DNA of 64,000 nucleotides, taken from assembly GCA_035526335.1 (NCBI GenBank), contig DATLCN010000036.1, positions 1-64,000 on the forward strand, given 5' to 3'. The notes under the pieces were generated by a model. It did not search any database. It saw nothing but the letters and a program-made list of their open reading frames with translations, and was not told the origin of the DNA. Positions 24,991 through 34,370 of this stretch are shown here, in pieces; the first letter of the stretch is position 1; every line of letters starts with the position of its first letter. The DNA comes from GCA-2861595 sp035526335 (GTDB lineage Bacteria; Actinomycetota; Acidimicrobiia; Acidimicrobiales; GCA-2861595). The position numbers and the translations under genes are program-made.

Positions 24991-27174
24991 TCAGCGCCCA
25001 AGAGGAATGGAGCCGCGGACCCGGGTGCCGGCACCCGGTGAGGACTCGACCGAGAGGGTCCCGTCGATGGCACCGACCCGGTCGCCCATGTTGACGAACC
25101 CGCTGCCGGTCACCGGCGACCCGTCGAGCTCGAAGCCGGCCCCGTCGTCGACCACCTCGAAGAGGAGCATCCCCTCGTCCTCCCACACCCGCACCTCGGC
25201 TACGGCGCCGTCGCCGGCATGCTTGCCCGCGTTCTGCAGTGCCTCGAGACAGCAGAAGTAGACGGCTGTCTCGACGTCCTGCGGGTAGCGCCCCACCCGA
25301 TCGGCCACCACCGTGGTGGTCACGGCGGCTCGCCCAGCCGCGGCCGGCAGCGCCTCAGGCAGTCCGCCGGCCATGAGCAGCGGGGGGAAGATGCCATGGG
25401 CGAGGGCCCGCAGCTCGGCCACCGCTTCCTGGACGTCGCCCTTGAGCACGTCGAGCATCGCCACCGCTTCGGCCGGGTCGTCCTCCACGGCATCTCGGGC
25501 CAGGCGGACCTTCACGGCCAGGGCCACGAGGTGCTGCTGGGCGCCGTCGTGCAGGTTGCGCTCCAGCTTCCGGCGTTCGGCGTCGCCGGCCGCCACGATG
25601 CGGGCCCGGGACCGCTTCAGATCTTCGTTGGCCTGGCGCAGCTCGTCGAGCGACTGCTGGAGGGCCGAGTCGAGCTGGACGTTGTGCAGGGCCAGGCCCA
25701 CCTGGCGGGCCAGCTCCACGAGCACCCGGTCGTCCTCCTCCGAGAATGCTTCGGCCTCGGGACGTCGCTCGGCCACGATCAGCCCGAGCAGCTCGCCTCC
25801 GTGGGCGATCGGCGCCACTCTCACGAGGCCGGCGTCGCGGCCGGCGATGAGCTGCGGCAGCCAGACGCCGAGCCACGTGCCGCCCGAGACGCCGGCCCGG
25901 GCCACCACGGGAGCCTCCTTGGCCCCGAGCTCGATCACGGCCATTTCCCGATGGGGCAACGAGACCGTTCGCTCCAGCCGGCCACCCATGCCGGTCCAGA
26001 CCTCGGCCGACGCCAGCCTCATCGTCTTGCGCAGCGACTCGGCCAGCTGCAGCAGCAGTTCGTCCAGGGGGATGGCCCGGGTGAGGCGGCTGCCGAAGGT
26101 CCGCAAGGCCTCGTCCGGGGCAGCCTGCTCGCCGTAGACGAGGCGGTTGGCCACGCCGCTCAGCCGGTCGCGGGCCGGCAGGTACAACAACGAAGCGATG
26201 GCGGCGGCGGCCATCGACAGGAGCAGGACGCTGCGCTCGCCCCCCGCTGGCACCCGCCCGAGGCCGACGACCACCAGCACGTAGACGGCGACGATCAGCG
26301 CGGTGAGCCCGGCCAACGAGACGGTGTGGGTCAGGAGCCGGTCCACCCGGGCCACCAGGCGCGGCGATGTCCCCGCGACCAGGGCGAGGGGTACGAGCCC
26401 GGTGCTGGCCAGAGCGATCTCACCGAAGTGGTGCGGCCAGTCGGCGAGCAGGTCGAGGGCGACCACAACGAGCACGAATTCGGCCGCTACAGCCACGGCC
26501 CACCCGATCCACTGCAGGCGTCGTCGCTCCACCCCTCCCGAGCCCAGGTACCGGGCGTGGGATGGCGAAACACCGGCCAGCGCCACCGACACCGCTTCAA
26601 ACAACACGGGCCACCGGGGCAGCCCCGGCCGAGCGGTGACCAGGTAGGCCCCGGTGAGCAGGCCGACGCCATAGCCGATCTGGACAGGGACGCGCCGGCT
26701 CCGCTGGCCGAGGCGGCCGTCGGGCAGTGCCAGCAGGAAGTGCAGGGCGACGGCAGGCAGCAGGGCCAACGCCATGCGGGCGCCGGCATCGGCGAGGTCG
26801 GCCGGTCCGGAAGGGAGGTCGGCGTGGACAGACAGGGCGGAGGCCAGCACGCCGGCTCCGCCGAGGGCGGCTGCACCCAGCACCAGCGGGCCGAGCCGGT
26901 CCTCGCGGCGGCGGATGCCGAGGGTGGTACCGGCGAACGCCCACGCCACCACCAGCGCGGCCCGCACCATCTCCCGGCCGGACGGTCCCGTGCCGTCACC
27001 GGCGGCGGCCACGGCGAGGGAGATGGCGGCCAGGGCGACGCACACCGGCGCCACCAGCAGGCACACGGGGGAGCGGCTGGGGGCGGCGGCGGCAGCCGTC
27101 GCGACGGCCTCGGCCGAACGGGTATCCAGCGTCAGCCCTCCAGTCTCCACGGTCTCGACGGTCGTCTGGCTCAT
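24991..27174 (-). CDS. Membrane sensor histidine kinase (GAF, HisKA_3), last gene of ABC/cyclase operon
   Basis: A 727-residue kinase. About nine hydrophobic helices span 40-345. A GAF-like domain follows at 375-505 (LDELLLQLAESLRKTM, GGELLGLIVAERRPE), then a coiled coil (LDELRQANEDLKRSRARIVA). The HisKA_3 domain has phospho-acceptor His542 in RNLHDGAQQHLVALAVK. The HATPase domain shows CLEALQNAGKHAG, VDDGAGFE and GSGFVNMGDRVGAI. The start is ATG 27174, with AAGGAG six bases upstream; the ATG at 27189 supplies that ribosome site. It overlaps nothing but begins 12 bases after the permease stop, so it is the last gene of the five-gene operon. The operon's first gene carries a receiver, which makes a kinase-to-cyclase relay plausible. 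Confidence 0.92.
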   Translation of the reverse strand: MSQTTVETVETGGLTLDTRSAEAVATAAAAAPSRSPVCLLVAPVCVALAAISLAVAAAGDGTGPSGREMVRAALVVAWAFAGTTLGIRRREDRLGPLVLGAAALGGAGVLASALSVHADLPSGPADLADAGARMALALLPAVALHFLLALPDGRLGQRSRRVPVQIGYGVGLLTGAYLVTARPGLPRWPVLFEAVSVALAGVSPSHARYLGSGGVERRRLQWIGWAVAVAAEFVLVVVALDLLADWPHHFGEIALASTGLVPLALVAGTSPRLVARVDRLLTHTVSLAGLTALIVAVYVLVVVGLGRVPAGGERSVLLLSMAAAAIASLLYLPARDRLSGVANRLVYGEQAAPDEALRTFGSRLTRAIPLDELLLQLAESLRKTMRLASAEVWTGMGGRLERTVSLPHREMAVIELGAKEAPVVARAGVSGGTWLGVWLPQLIAGRDAGLVRVAPIAHGGELLGLIVAERRPEAEAFSEEDDRVLVELARQVGLALHNVQLDSALQQSLDELRQANEDLKRSRARIVAAGDAERRKLERNLHDGAQQHLVALAVKVRLARDAVEDDPAEAVAMLDVLKGDVQEAVAELRALAHGIFPPLLMAGGLPEALPAAAGRAAVTTTVVADRVGRYPQDVETAVYFCCLEALQNAGKHAGDGAVAEVRVWEDEGMLLFEVVDDGAGFELDGSPVTGSGFVNMGDRVGAIDGTLSVESSPGAGTRVRGSIPLGR

Positions 27175-27185
27175 GGTGGGCTCCT

Positions 27186-29573
27186 TCATTCGGTCCTCAG
27201 GATCTCAGCCGGGCGTAGGCGGGCGGCGGCCCGGCCGCTCCACGCCGCCAGCAGGGCGAACGACACGGCGGCGCCGGCGGCGGCGGCGCCGGGGACGGAG
27301 GCGGGGACAGCGGCGTCGGTTGCCACCCCGAGGTCGCCGGCCATGGCCGCCCACGCCCACCGGCCGGCGACGATTCCGAGGGGCAGACCCGGGACGACCC
27401 CCGCGCCGGCCAGCACGGCGGCCTGCCACGCCACCACGCCTCGGCGCTGACCGGGCGTGAACCCGAGGGCGGCGAGCACGGCCAGGTCGTGGCGGCGTTT
27501 GCGTACCGTCGTCGCCAGCCCGTGGGCGACGGCGATGAGCGATACGGCCACGAGGAAGCCGGCGAGGATCTGGGGGAATCGCTGGACCTCGGCCAGGCGG
27601 GCCACCTCGGCACCCGGCTCAGGGAAGCCCGGCTCCTCGGCGATGCCACCCAGCCGGGCCAGGGCGGCCTTGTGGTCCACCCCCGGCCGCCACCGGATCA
27701 GCAACCTCTGGAACCCGTACTCCCCGGCCGAACGGTTCCTGCGCAGCCCGAGGCGGTCGAGTCCGGCCGGGGTGAGCAGGGCGCCGTCGGCCACCGGGAG
27801 GGGGTCCTCCGGGCTCGGGAAGACCGCCTGGCCGACGACCAGGAACTCCATCGCCGCCTTCTCGGCGGTGGCGATGGCCACCCTCCCGCCCACGCGGAGG
27901 TGCGTGGCACCGAGCGTGTCCGCGCCCAGCGCCACCTCGTCGGGGGCGGCCGGCGCCCGGCCCCTGGCCATGACCGGGCCCAGCCCGCCCTTGACCGGGT
28001 CGAGGCCGTAGGCGGACACGGAGCTGCCCTTCACAGTCACCGGGAGCTGGAAAAACCCGACGGCCGCGGCGTCCACGTCGGGGTTGGCCACGATGGCGTC
28101 GCGGTCGAGGTCCTGGGCCGAGACGGCGACATGCCACGGTGACCCGTAACGCGCCGGCGTGTCGACCAGGCGGCCCATGCTGGCCCCGACGACGCCCACG
28201 GCGACCACGCCGACCAGGCCGGCGACGGCGCCGGCCAGGGCCGGGCGCACCGGGGTGGCCCGCGCCCCCCGCCCCGGTTGCAGGGCGAAGGCCAGGCCGG
28301 TGGTGGCGACAGGACCCAGGCGGGCCCCCGTCCGCGCCCCCGGACCTGGCCTCCGGGCCTCGGCCGGGGGGCCGGCCGGCCGGCCGGCGCGGGTGGCTCG
28401 ACGGGCCCGGCGTGCGCCCAACCCGGCGAACCCGGCTCCGAGAATGGCCAGGACGACGACGCCAGGGGCCAGTACGAGCAGGTCGGCGTGGAGGCCCACG
28501 TCGGGGTCGGCCCGCCGGGCCAGGCCGACGGGCAGGAGCGGCGAGGCCACTACGGCCGCAGCCAGAGCGCCGACCGTGCCGCCCAGGACGCCCGGAAGGC
28601 CAGACCCGAGCAGCAGGGCGAACTGGGCCCGTCGCCCCAGCCCCAGGGCGGCCAGAACTTCCAGGTCTGCGGTGGCACCCGTCACGTGACGGTGCAGGGC
28701 CAGCGCCAGCCAGCCCAGCCCGGCCACCGCGGCGACCGCGGCGGTCAGCACAAGCCCGGCGCTGACCACGCGGTTCGAGCCCCTGGGCCCTTCGATGATG
28801 TTGCCGGGCTCGAAGATCGGCAATTTCTTACCACCATAGGAATCGTCGAGCAGGCGGCCGAACCGGGGTGCGGCGTCGAAACCACCGGTGAGGCGCAGCA
28901 CGAACAGCCCCCGGTCCCCTCCCATACGCTCGCCGTAAGTGGCGAAGAAGGCGGGGGTGAGCAGCGTGGGAAGGGGGTCCTCCGCCCGTTGGGCCAGATC
29001 GAAACTGGTCCGTACCACGCCGACGACGCGCAGTTCGACCTCCGGGCCGGCGAAAACGTCGGGGAAGTCGCCTTCGCCCTCTTTCGCGGCGGCCCACTGT
29101 TCCGGCGTCATGGAACGGAACCGGAGCCGGCTTCCCACCTCAGCGCCCAGCCGGCGGGTGTTGGTCTCGGCCAGCGCCACCTCGAGCGGCTCGTCGGGAT
29201 CGGGCTGGCGACCGCGCAGGAGCAGGCCGCGGGCCAGGTCCCGCCCGGCCACGCCGTCCACGCTGGCCAGCAACGGGAAGTAGCTGTCGCCCTTTTCGGG
29301 GAAGGCGGCCACGTAGGCCAGTTCGCCCAGGGCCTCGACCTGAGGGTGGTTGGCCAGTGCCCGCAGCGGGCCCGGATCGGTGTCGTTGGCGTCGGCGAAC
29401 AGCGCGTCGAGTGACACCCGGTCGAAGCGATCCAGGCTGGCGTTGGTACGCCGGGCGCCGGCCAGCAGGGCCATGACCGTCCCGCCGGTGATGGCCACCA
29501 GGGCAGCGAGGGCCAGAGACGAACGCCACCGGGCCCGCCAGTCCCGCCGCAGCCAGAACCACACGCCGGCCAT
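27186..29573 (-). CDS. FtsX/MacB-type ABC transporter permease 2
   Basis: A 795-residue permease with the duplicated FtsX architecture. An N-terminal helix (SSLALAALVAITGGTVMALL) is followed by a large extracytoplasmic domain (about 45-260) and three helices near 265-380. A long middle helix pair, a second extracytoplasmic domain (about 470-660) and three C-terminal helices complete it. The conserved late motif is KRRHDLAVLAALGFTPGQRR. The start ATG 29573 overlaps the upstream stop (TGATG). Such permeases with a LolD/MacB-like ATPase usually move lipids, peptides or drugs outward, or transmit force; the substrate is unknown. The gene is paralogous to the next one. Confidence 0.9.
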   Translation of the reverse strand: MAGVWFWLRRDWRARWRSSLALAALVAITGGTVMALLAGARRTNASLDRFDRVSLDALFADANDTDPGPLRALANHPQVEALGELAYVAAFPEKGDSYFPLLASVDGVAGRDLARGLLLRGRQPDPDEPLEVALAETNTRRLGAEVGSRLRFRSMTPEQWAAAKEGEGDFPDVFAGPEVELRVVGVVRTSFDLAQRAEDPLPTLLTPAFFATYGERMGGDRGLFVLRLTGGFDAAPRFGRLLDDSYGGKKLPIFEPGNIIEGPRGSNRVVSAGLVLTAAVAAVAGLGWLALALHRHVTGATADLEVLAALGLGRRAQFALLLGSGLPGVLGGTVGALAAAVVASPLLPVGLARRADPDVGLHADLLVLAPGVVVLAILGAGFAGLGARRARRATRAGRPAGPPAEARRPGPGARTGARLGPVATTGLAFALQPGRGARATPVRPALAGAVAGLVGVVAVGVVGASMGRLVDTPARYGSPWHVAVSAQDLDRDAIVANPDVDAAAVGFFQLPVTVKGSSVSAYGLDPVKGGLGPVMARGRAPAAPDEVALGADTLGATHLRVGGRVAIATAEKAAMEFLVVGQAVFPSPEDPLPVADGALLTPAGLDRLGLRRNRSAGEYGFQRLLIRWRPGVDHKAALARLGGIAEEPGFPEPGAEVARLAEVQRFPQILAGFLVAVSLIAVAHGLATTVRKRRHDLAVLAALGFTPGQRRGVVAWQAAVLAGAGVVPGLPLGIVAGRWAWAAMAGDLGVATDAAVPASVPGAAAAGAAVSFALLAAWSGRAAARLRPAEILRTE

Positions 29574-31966
29574 CACTCGCCCCTCAGGACCACAGCGGGC
29601 CGGAGGCGGGCCGCAGCCCGGCCGGGGAGCAACGCGAGCATGTTGACCAGGGCCAGGCCGGCGGGCACGGCCAGGACCAACGCCAGCACCGGGACCGAGG
29701 GTCGGTCCACGACCTCGAGCCCGCCAGCGACGCTCGACCACGCCGCTCGTCCCGCCACCAGACCCAGGGGGATGCCGGCGCCCAGGCCCACGGCGACGGT
29801 CGCCATCGCCTGCCAGGCCACCGTCCAGCGGGTGTCGCCCGGCGTGAAGCCCAGAGCCCGCAGCACGGCCAGGTCCCGCCGGCGCCGCCGCACGGTGACG
29901 GCCAGAGCGTGGGCGGTCGCCCCCAGACCCAACGCAGCGAGGAACCCGGCCAGCGCCTCGGGGATGGCGCCCAGTTCGCCCAGGTTGTCGACCTCGGTGG
30001 GCACGAAGGGCGGGTCGTAGCCGAAGCCGGCCTCGTCGATCGTCTTGCGGGCGGCGACCAGGTCGGTGCCCGGGGCCCACCGGACCAGCAGAGCCAGGCC
30101 GTCCTCGCCGGCCACGCTCGAGACCAGGCGTTCGAGCCCGTCCATGGTGAACACCAGGCCGTCGGTGCGACTGTCGCTGTCGATGATGGGCACGCTGCCC
30201 CGTCCGACGATGCGGTAGGTGCCCTTGCCGGCGTCGCCCTCGAAGTCGATCGTGTCCCCCACGTGGCGGCCCAGGGCCTTCAGGAGGTCGCCGCCGACCA
30301 ACGCCTCGTCGGGTGCCATCGGAGGCCGGCCGGCCAGCACGGTGGCCCCGATAGTGCCTCGCTGGGGCTCCACGGCGATGGCCAGCACATCAGGCCGGCC
30401 GGCGGCGGTGACCCGACCTTGACCCACGAGGCCCAGCGCATCGACCCGACCGGCCCGCTCGGCGGCGGCCCCGGCAGAGGCGGCGGCGCCGGGCTTGTCG
30501 GCCACGCTGATCTGAGCGCTCCACGCCGCGCCGTACAAGGCGGAGTCGGACTGGAGGCGGTCGGCGCTGCGAGCGAAGGTGAGCACGGCGAACAGCCCGG
30601 CCACCCCCACCACCGCCCCCAGCAGGGTGGACCCGACCGGCATGGCGGTGACCCCGCTTCCCCGTTCCAACGCCATGCGCGCGCCCACCCGAAGCGAGGG
30701 TGGCCGCCGGACATCCAGGACCCTTGTAAGCCCCACCGGCGGCCGGCCTCGGCCCCGCCCCCGGGCCACGTCGCCGGCCGAAGCGCCGGCCAGCCGCAGA
30801 GCCGAGACGGCGCCCCGTGCGACGACCATGGCCGCCAGCGCCAGCCCGCCCAGCACCAGCACGCGGGTGTCGAACGCGGCGCCGGGGTGGGGCTCGGCCC
30901 GGCGACCGAGGCCGATCGGCAGCAACGGCGAAGCCAGCCACGCCCCGGCCACGGCCAGGGCGGCGCCGGCGGGGGCCGCCACAACCAACGGCCCCACCGC
31001 GGCCGCCCACCGTTGACGCCGGCCGGCCCCCAGCACCCCGAGGGTGGCGATCCCGGCTGCGCCCGCAGCAGCCAGCCTGGCGAACGCCTGCCCCACCGCC
31101 ACCAGTCCGGCGAATGCGGCGGCGGCGGCGAACACCGACAACGCCCGGGCCTGGATACCCAGGGCGTCGTCGACCCCGCCTGATGCGGCCGGGCTCACCT
31201 CGAGATCCTCGCTGATGCGGGTGACGGCGGCCTTGAAGGCCGGCACGGCGGCCGGCCCGCCGGCCAGGCGCACCCCCAGCCCGGTCCCGGGACTGGCCGT
31301 GCGGTTTCCGTACCGGCGATGGAATGCCCTGCTCGCTGTGGCCCCGAAGGAGTCGAAGGTGCGGTCGTCGAGATCGGACAGCGAGCGGGTCACGCCCACC
31401 ACCACGACCGGGGCGGCCGGCCCCCCTCTGAGGTTGTCGCACGCGCCCGACTCGAAGCAGGCGTTCAGCTCCGCCGGCGTGGGGCCCTGCAGGACGATGC
31501 GGTCGCCGAGCTTCAACTGGAGCTTGCGGGCCAGCGCCTCGTTGACCGCCACCTCGTCGGCCCGGGCGGCCGCCGGTAGGCGCCCTCGCACGACCCGGGG
31601 CCGTTCGATGGTCCGAAAGGCCCGATCGTCCAGCGGGGTGTCGACGGCCATGTCCAGGCCTGCCCGGATGTCGGTCCCGACCGGGGCGGTCAGCAGTATC
31701 GCCGCCCTGCCCGACGCCACCACCCCCGGCAGGTTCTCGACCGCGTCGAGCAGAGAAGGATCACCGCCGGGCGGCGTGGACACCACGGCGTGGGCTTCCA
31801 CCGATTCCCCCCGGAAACGGTCGAACGACGAGGAGGTGCGCCGGGCCCCGGCCACCGCGGCCAGGGTGGCGCCGCCGGCCAGGCCGATCAGAAGAACCAC
31901 GCCGACCCAGGACCGCCACCGGCCCCGCAACTCGGCCCGCACCCAGAGCCGCACGCCGGCCGTCAC
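29573..31966 (-). CDS. FtsX/MacB-type ABC transporter permease 1
   Basis: A 797-residue permease with the same two-module layout as its neighbour: SWVGVVLLIGLAGGATLAAV at the N-terminus, a large outer domain, central helices, a second outer domain and the motif RRRRDLAVLRALGFTPGDTR before the last three helices. With the downstream paralogue it probably forms a heterodimer served by the ATPase at 31991. The start lies 24 bases after the ATPase stop. Confidence 0.9.
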   Translation of the reverse strand: MTAGVRLWVRAELRGRWRSWVGVVLLIGLAGGATLAAVAGARRTSSSFDRFRGESVEAHAVVSTPPGGDPSLLDAVENLPGVVASGRAAILLTAPVGTDIRAGLDMAVDTPLDDRAFRTIERPRVVRGRLPAAARADEVAVNEALARKLQLKLGDRIVLQGPTPAELNACFESGACDNLRGGPAAPVVVVGVTRSLSDLDDRTFDSFGATASRAFHRRYGNRTASPGTGLGVRLAGGPAAVPAFKAAVTRISEDLEVSPAASGGVDDALGIQARALSVFAAAAAFAGLVAVGQAFARLAAAGAAGIATLGVLGAGRRQRWAAAVGPLVVAAPAGAALAVAGAWLASPLLPIGLGRRAEPHPGAAFDTRVLVLGGLALAAMVVARGAVSALRLAGASAGDVARGRGRGRPPVGLTRVLDVRRPPSLRVGARMALERGSGVTAMPVGSTLLGAVVGVAGLFAVLTFARSADRLQSDSALYGAAWSAQISVADKPGAAASAGAAAERAGRVDALGLVGQGRVTAAGRPDVLAIAVEPQRGTIGATVLAGRPPMAPDEALVGGDLLKALGRHVGDTIDFEGDAGKGTYRIVGRGSVPIIDSDSRTDGLVFTMDGLERLVSSVAGEDGLALLVRWAPGTDLVAARKTIDEAGFGYDPPFVPTEVDNLGELGAIPEALAGFLAALGLGATAHALAVTVRRRRRDLAVLRALGFTPGDTRWTVAWQAMATVAVGLGAGIPLGLVAGRAAWSSVAGGLEVVDRPSVPVLALVLAVPAGLALVNMLALLPGRAAARLRPAVVLRGE

Positions 31967-31990
31967 GGGCCTGTCGCCGCCCCCGGCCCG

Positions 31991-32716
31991 TCAGACTCCC
32001 GCCGGGGCCGCGGCGGGGTCGGCGTGGCGCGCCCGACCACCGTCGTCGACGACCCGGCCGTCACGCATGCGCACGATGCGCTGGGCGGCGTCGGCGACAG
32101 GCTGGTCGTGGGTGACGAGAACGATGGTCTGGCCGTCGGCGTGGAGGCGGCGGAACAGCTCGAGGACCTCGGCCCCACCTTCGGAGTCGAGGGCACCGGT
32201 GGGCTCGTCGGCCAGGACCAGGGTGGGCTGGTTGGCCAGGGCCCGGGCGATGGCCAGGCGCTGGCGCTGTCCTCCGGACAACACGCCCGGCGCCTGGCGG
32301 GCCCGGTCGCCGAGGCCAAGAAGATCGAGCAGGTCGCGGGCGCGCGTCTCGGCCGCCTTGCGCTTCACCCCGGCGATGACCGCCGGCATGACCACGTTCT
32401 CCAGCACGCTCATGCCCTCCAGCAGATTGAAGAACTGGAACACGATGCCCACGTGCTTGCGCCGCATCAGCGCCAGCGCGTTCTCGTCCTTGTCGGCCAG
32501 GGGCTCGCCGGCCACGTCGATCTCTCCTTCGTCGGGCGAGTCCAGGCCGGCGATGATGTTCAACAGCGTGGACTTCCCACAGCCCGACGGCCCCATCACC
32601 GCCACGAACTCTCCCCGCTCCACGTCGAGGTCGGCTCCCCGCAGCGCCCGGACCGGCGCCAGCTCCTGGTCGAAGGTGCGGTACAGGTTCTGGGCCCGTA
32701 CGACGAGGTCGGTCAT
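31991..32716 (-). CDS. MacB/LolD-type ABC transporter ATPase
   Basis: A 241-residue ATPase with Walker A GPSGCGKST, Q-loop in GIVFQFFNLL, signature LSGGQRQR, Walker B LVLADEP and switch His in VLVTHD. It has the MacB/LolD spacing (LNIIAGLDSPDEGEI). The start is ATG 32716, with GGAGGGA about five bases upstream, overlapping the stop of the cyclase gene (ATGA). It energises the two FtsX-type permeases downstream. Confidence 0.93.
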   Translation of the reverse strand: MTDLVVRAQNLYRTFDQELAPVRALRGADLDVERGEFVAVMGPSGCGKSTLLNIIAGLDSPDEGEIDVAGEPLADKDENALALMRRKHVGIVFQFFNLLEGMSVLENVVMPAVIAGVKRKAAETRARDLLDLLGLGDRARQAPGVLSGGQRQRLAIARALANQPTLVLADEPTGALDSEGGAEVLELFRRLHADGQTIVLVTHDQPVADAAQRIVRMRDGRVVDDGGRARHADPAAAPAGV

Positions 32717-34050
32717 GGTGTCCCTCCTGTAGTTCCCGTTGTTTGTGTGTTCGGCCCGATCCGGTAGGAAACGACGGGCGCGTCGCGTCCCTTCACCAGC
32801 TCCGGCGCCAGCTTCTCGGCGCCCACCGGCGGCGAGGACAGGCCCGCCCACGTGGGCTCGCTGAGCACGGTCTGGCCGGGCGAAGCGAACTGCTGCAGCC
32901 GCTGGCTCAGGTTCACCACGTCGCCCACGATGGTGTACTCGAGCCGCTCCTCGGAGCCGAGGAGGGCGGCCGCCGCTTCCCCGGTCGACAGTCCGATGCC
33001 CAGCCCGAAGGGCGGAAGTCCTTCCGGTGCCCACCGGGCGTTCACCGTGGCCTGCCCCTCGTGCATGGCCAGCGCCGCGGCCAATGCCCGGTCGGCGTGA
33101 TCGGCCTGGGCCACCGGTGCACCGAACACCGCCATCACCGCGTCCCCCACGTACTGCATGACCGTGCCTCCCTCGGCCAGGATGGCACGGTTCATCTCGA
33201 CCCGGTGCAGGTTGAGCTGGCCGGCCAGGCGGGACGGCTCGGAGTGCTCGGCGATCGAGGAGTACCCGCGGATGTCGGACATGACCACGGTTACGTTCAC
33301 CTCCTCGGTCTCGCCCACCTTGCGGCCCTCGCGGCGGACCTTGTCGGCCAGGCCGGTGGGGAGCAGCCGGCTCAACTTCTCGCCCTGTTCCTCCCGCTCC
33401 ACGATGGCCTCGTGCAGCATGCGCAGCCGGCGCAGGGCTCCGGCGGCGCCGGTGCTCACACCCTCGGCCAGCCGCCGGAAGAGCTTCTCCACGTCCTCGG
33501 CCACGGCGGCCGGGGTGGTGTCGCGCACCGCGGCGATGGCCTTGATCGGCTTGCCCTCGGCCACCAGGGCCAACAGCTCCTCCTCCTCGGCGCCGAGGCC
33601 CCCGTCGGCCGACACCGGCCGGACCAGGGCGTTGACGATGGCCGGGTCGAGCATGGAACCACCGGTGGCCACCTCCCGCACGGCCCGGGCCAGCTGGTCC
33701 CCCTCGGCCACCCGGTCCTTCAACAGGTAGGCGTAGCCGGCCGCCCCCTCGGCCAGCAGCGAGATGGCGTAGTCGGGGTCGTCGTACTGGGACAGGATCA
33801 CCACACCGGTACCCGGGTGGCGCTTGCGGATCTGCTGGCAGGCCTCGATGCCCTCCCGCTGGAAGGCCGGCGGCATGCGGATGTCGGACACGATCACCTG
33901 GGGAGCGGCCGCCTCTGCTCCGGCCACCAGCCCGTCGTAGTCCTCGGCCACGCCCACCACCTCGAGGTCCTTCTCACGGGCCAACATGGCCCGCACGCCC
34001 TCGCGGATGATGACGCTGTCGTCGGCTACGAAAACGGTGATGGCTTCCAC
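32713..34050 (-). CDS. REC-HTH-class III adenylate/guanylate cyclase fusion
   Basis: A NarL-type response regulator joined to a nucleotide cyclase, 445 residues from GTG 34050. The receiver is residues 3-125 (Asp56 in VIVSDIRMPP, Lys111 in AYLLKDRV). Residues 153-195 look like a worn LuxR HTH (EEEELLALVAEGKPIKAIAA). A coiled segment to 245 leads to the cyclase domain at 250-400: metal Asp259 (VVMSDIRGYSS) and Asp303 (VGDAVMAVFG), Asp377, Asn380 and Arg384 (YTIVGDVVNLSQR). The adenine-recognising Lys is Gln299, so base choice is open. It is first in an operon with an ABC exporter and a kinase, and divergent from a cyclic-nucleotide-binding gene. The start has GGAGG only two bases upstream; a longer frame is not protein-like. 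Confidence 0.9.
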   Translation of the reverse strand: MEAITVFVADDSVIIREGVRAMLAREKDLEVVGVAEDYDGLVAGAEAAAPQVIVSDIRMPPAFQREGIEACQQIRKRHPGTGVVILSQYDDPDYAISLLAEGAAGYAYLLKDRVAEGDQLARAVREVATGGSMLDPAIVNALVRPVSADGGLGAEEEELLALVAEGKPIKAIAAVRDTTPAAVAEDVEKLFRRLAEGVSTGAAGALRRLRMLHEAIVEREEQGEKLSRLLPTGLADKVRREGRKVGETEEVNVTVVMSDIRGYSSIAEHSEPSRLAGQLNLHRVEMNRAILAEGGTVMQYVGDAVMAVFGAPVAQADHADRALAAALAMHEGQATVNARWAPEGLPPFGLGIGLSTGEAAAALLGSEERLEYTIVGDVVNLSQRLQQFASPGQTVLSEPTWAGLSSPPVGAEKLAPELVKGRDAPVVSYRIGPNTQTTGTTGGTP

Positions 34051-34370
34051 GGCCTCCAGAGGACCACATCGCACGGGTATGCGCCCAGGGTGCTGCCGGG
34101 TGAAGCGGGGGTGAGGCCACCACCACCCGCGAACCACCCGCAGACACCGGCCCGCACGGTCGCCCCCGCTGCCACCCCTTCCTACGGTTGGTCCTCGTGT
34201 GGTACCGGTTCAGGGCCGAGGCGCGCCGCGGCTGGAGGCGCCATCCTGCACCACGGGCCGCGCCAGCAAGTACCTCGGGGATGCCCACGTCTTGGAGGGG
34301 GGCCACCACCACCTGAGGGACGCCGGCCCGCACCCTCGCCTTTGCCATTCGGCCGCCGTACCGTTCCCCC
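34051..34370. promoter_or_regulatory. Divergent promoter region between cyclase operon and cNMP-binding gene
   Basis: A 320-base gap between two divergent transcription units. I see no protein-like frame, no clear -10/-35 pair and no CRP-type TGTGA-N6-TCACA site. It is GC-rich, with short C-rich runs (CCACCACCACC). It is the place to look for an operator shared by the two units. Confidence 0.45.

Noticed and set aside
34051..34370. CRP-type binding site in the divergent cyclase/reader promoter
   Set aside because: No TGTGA-N6-TCACA or near match was found, and the reader protein has no DNA-binding domain.
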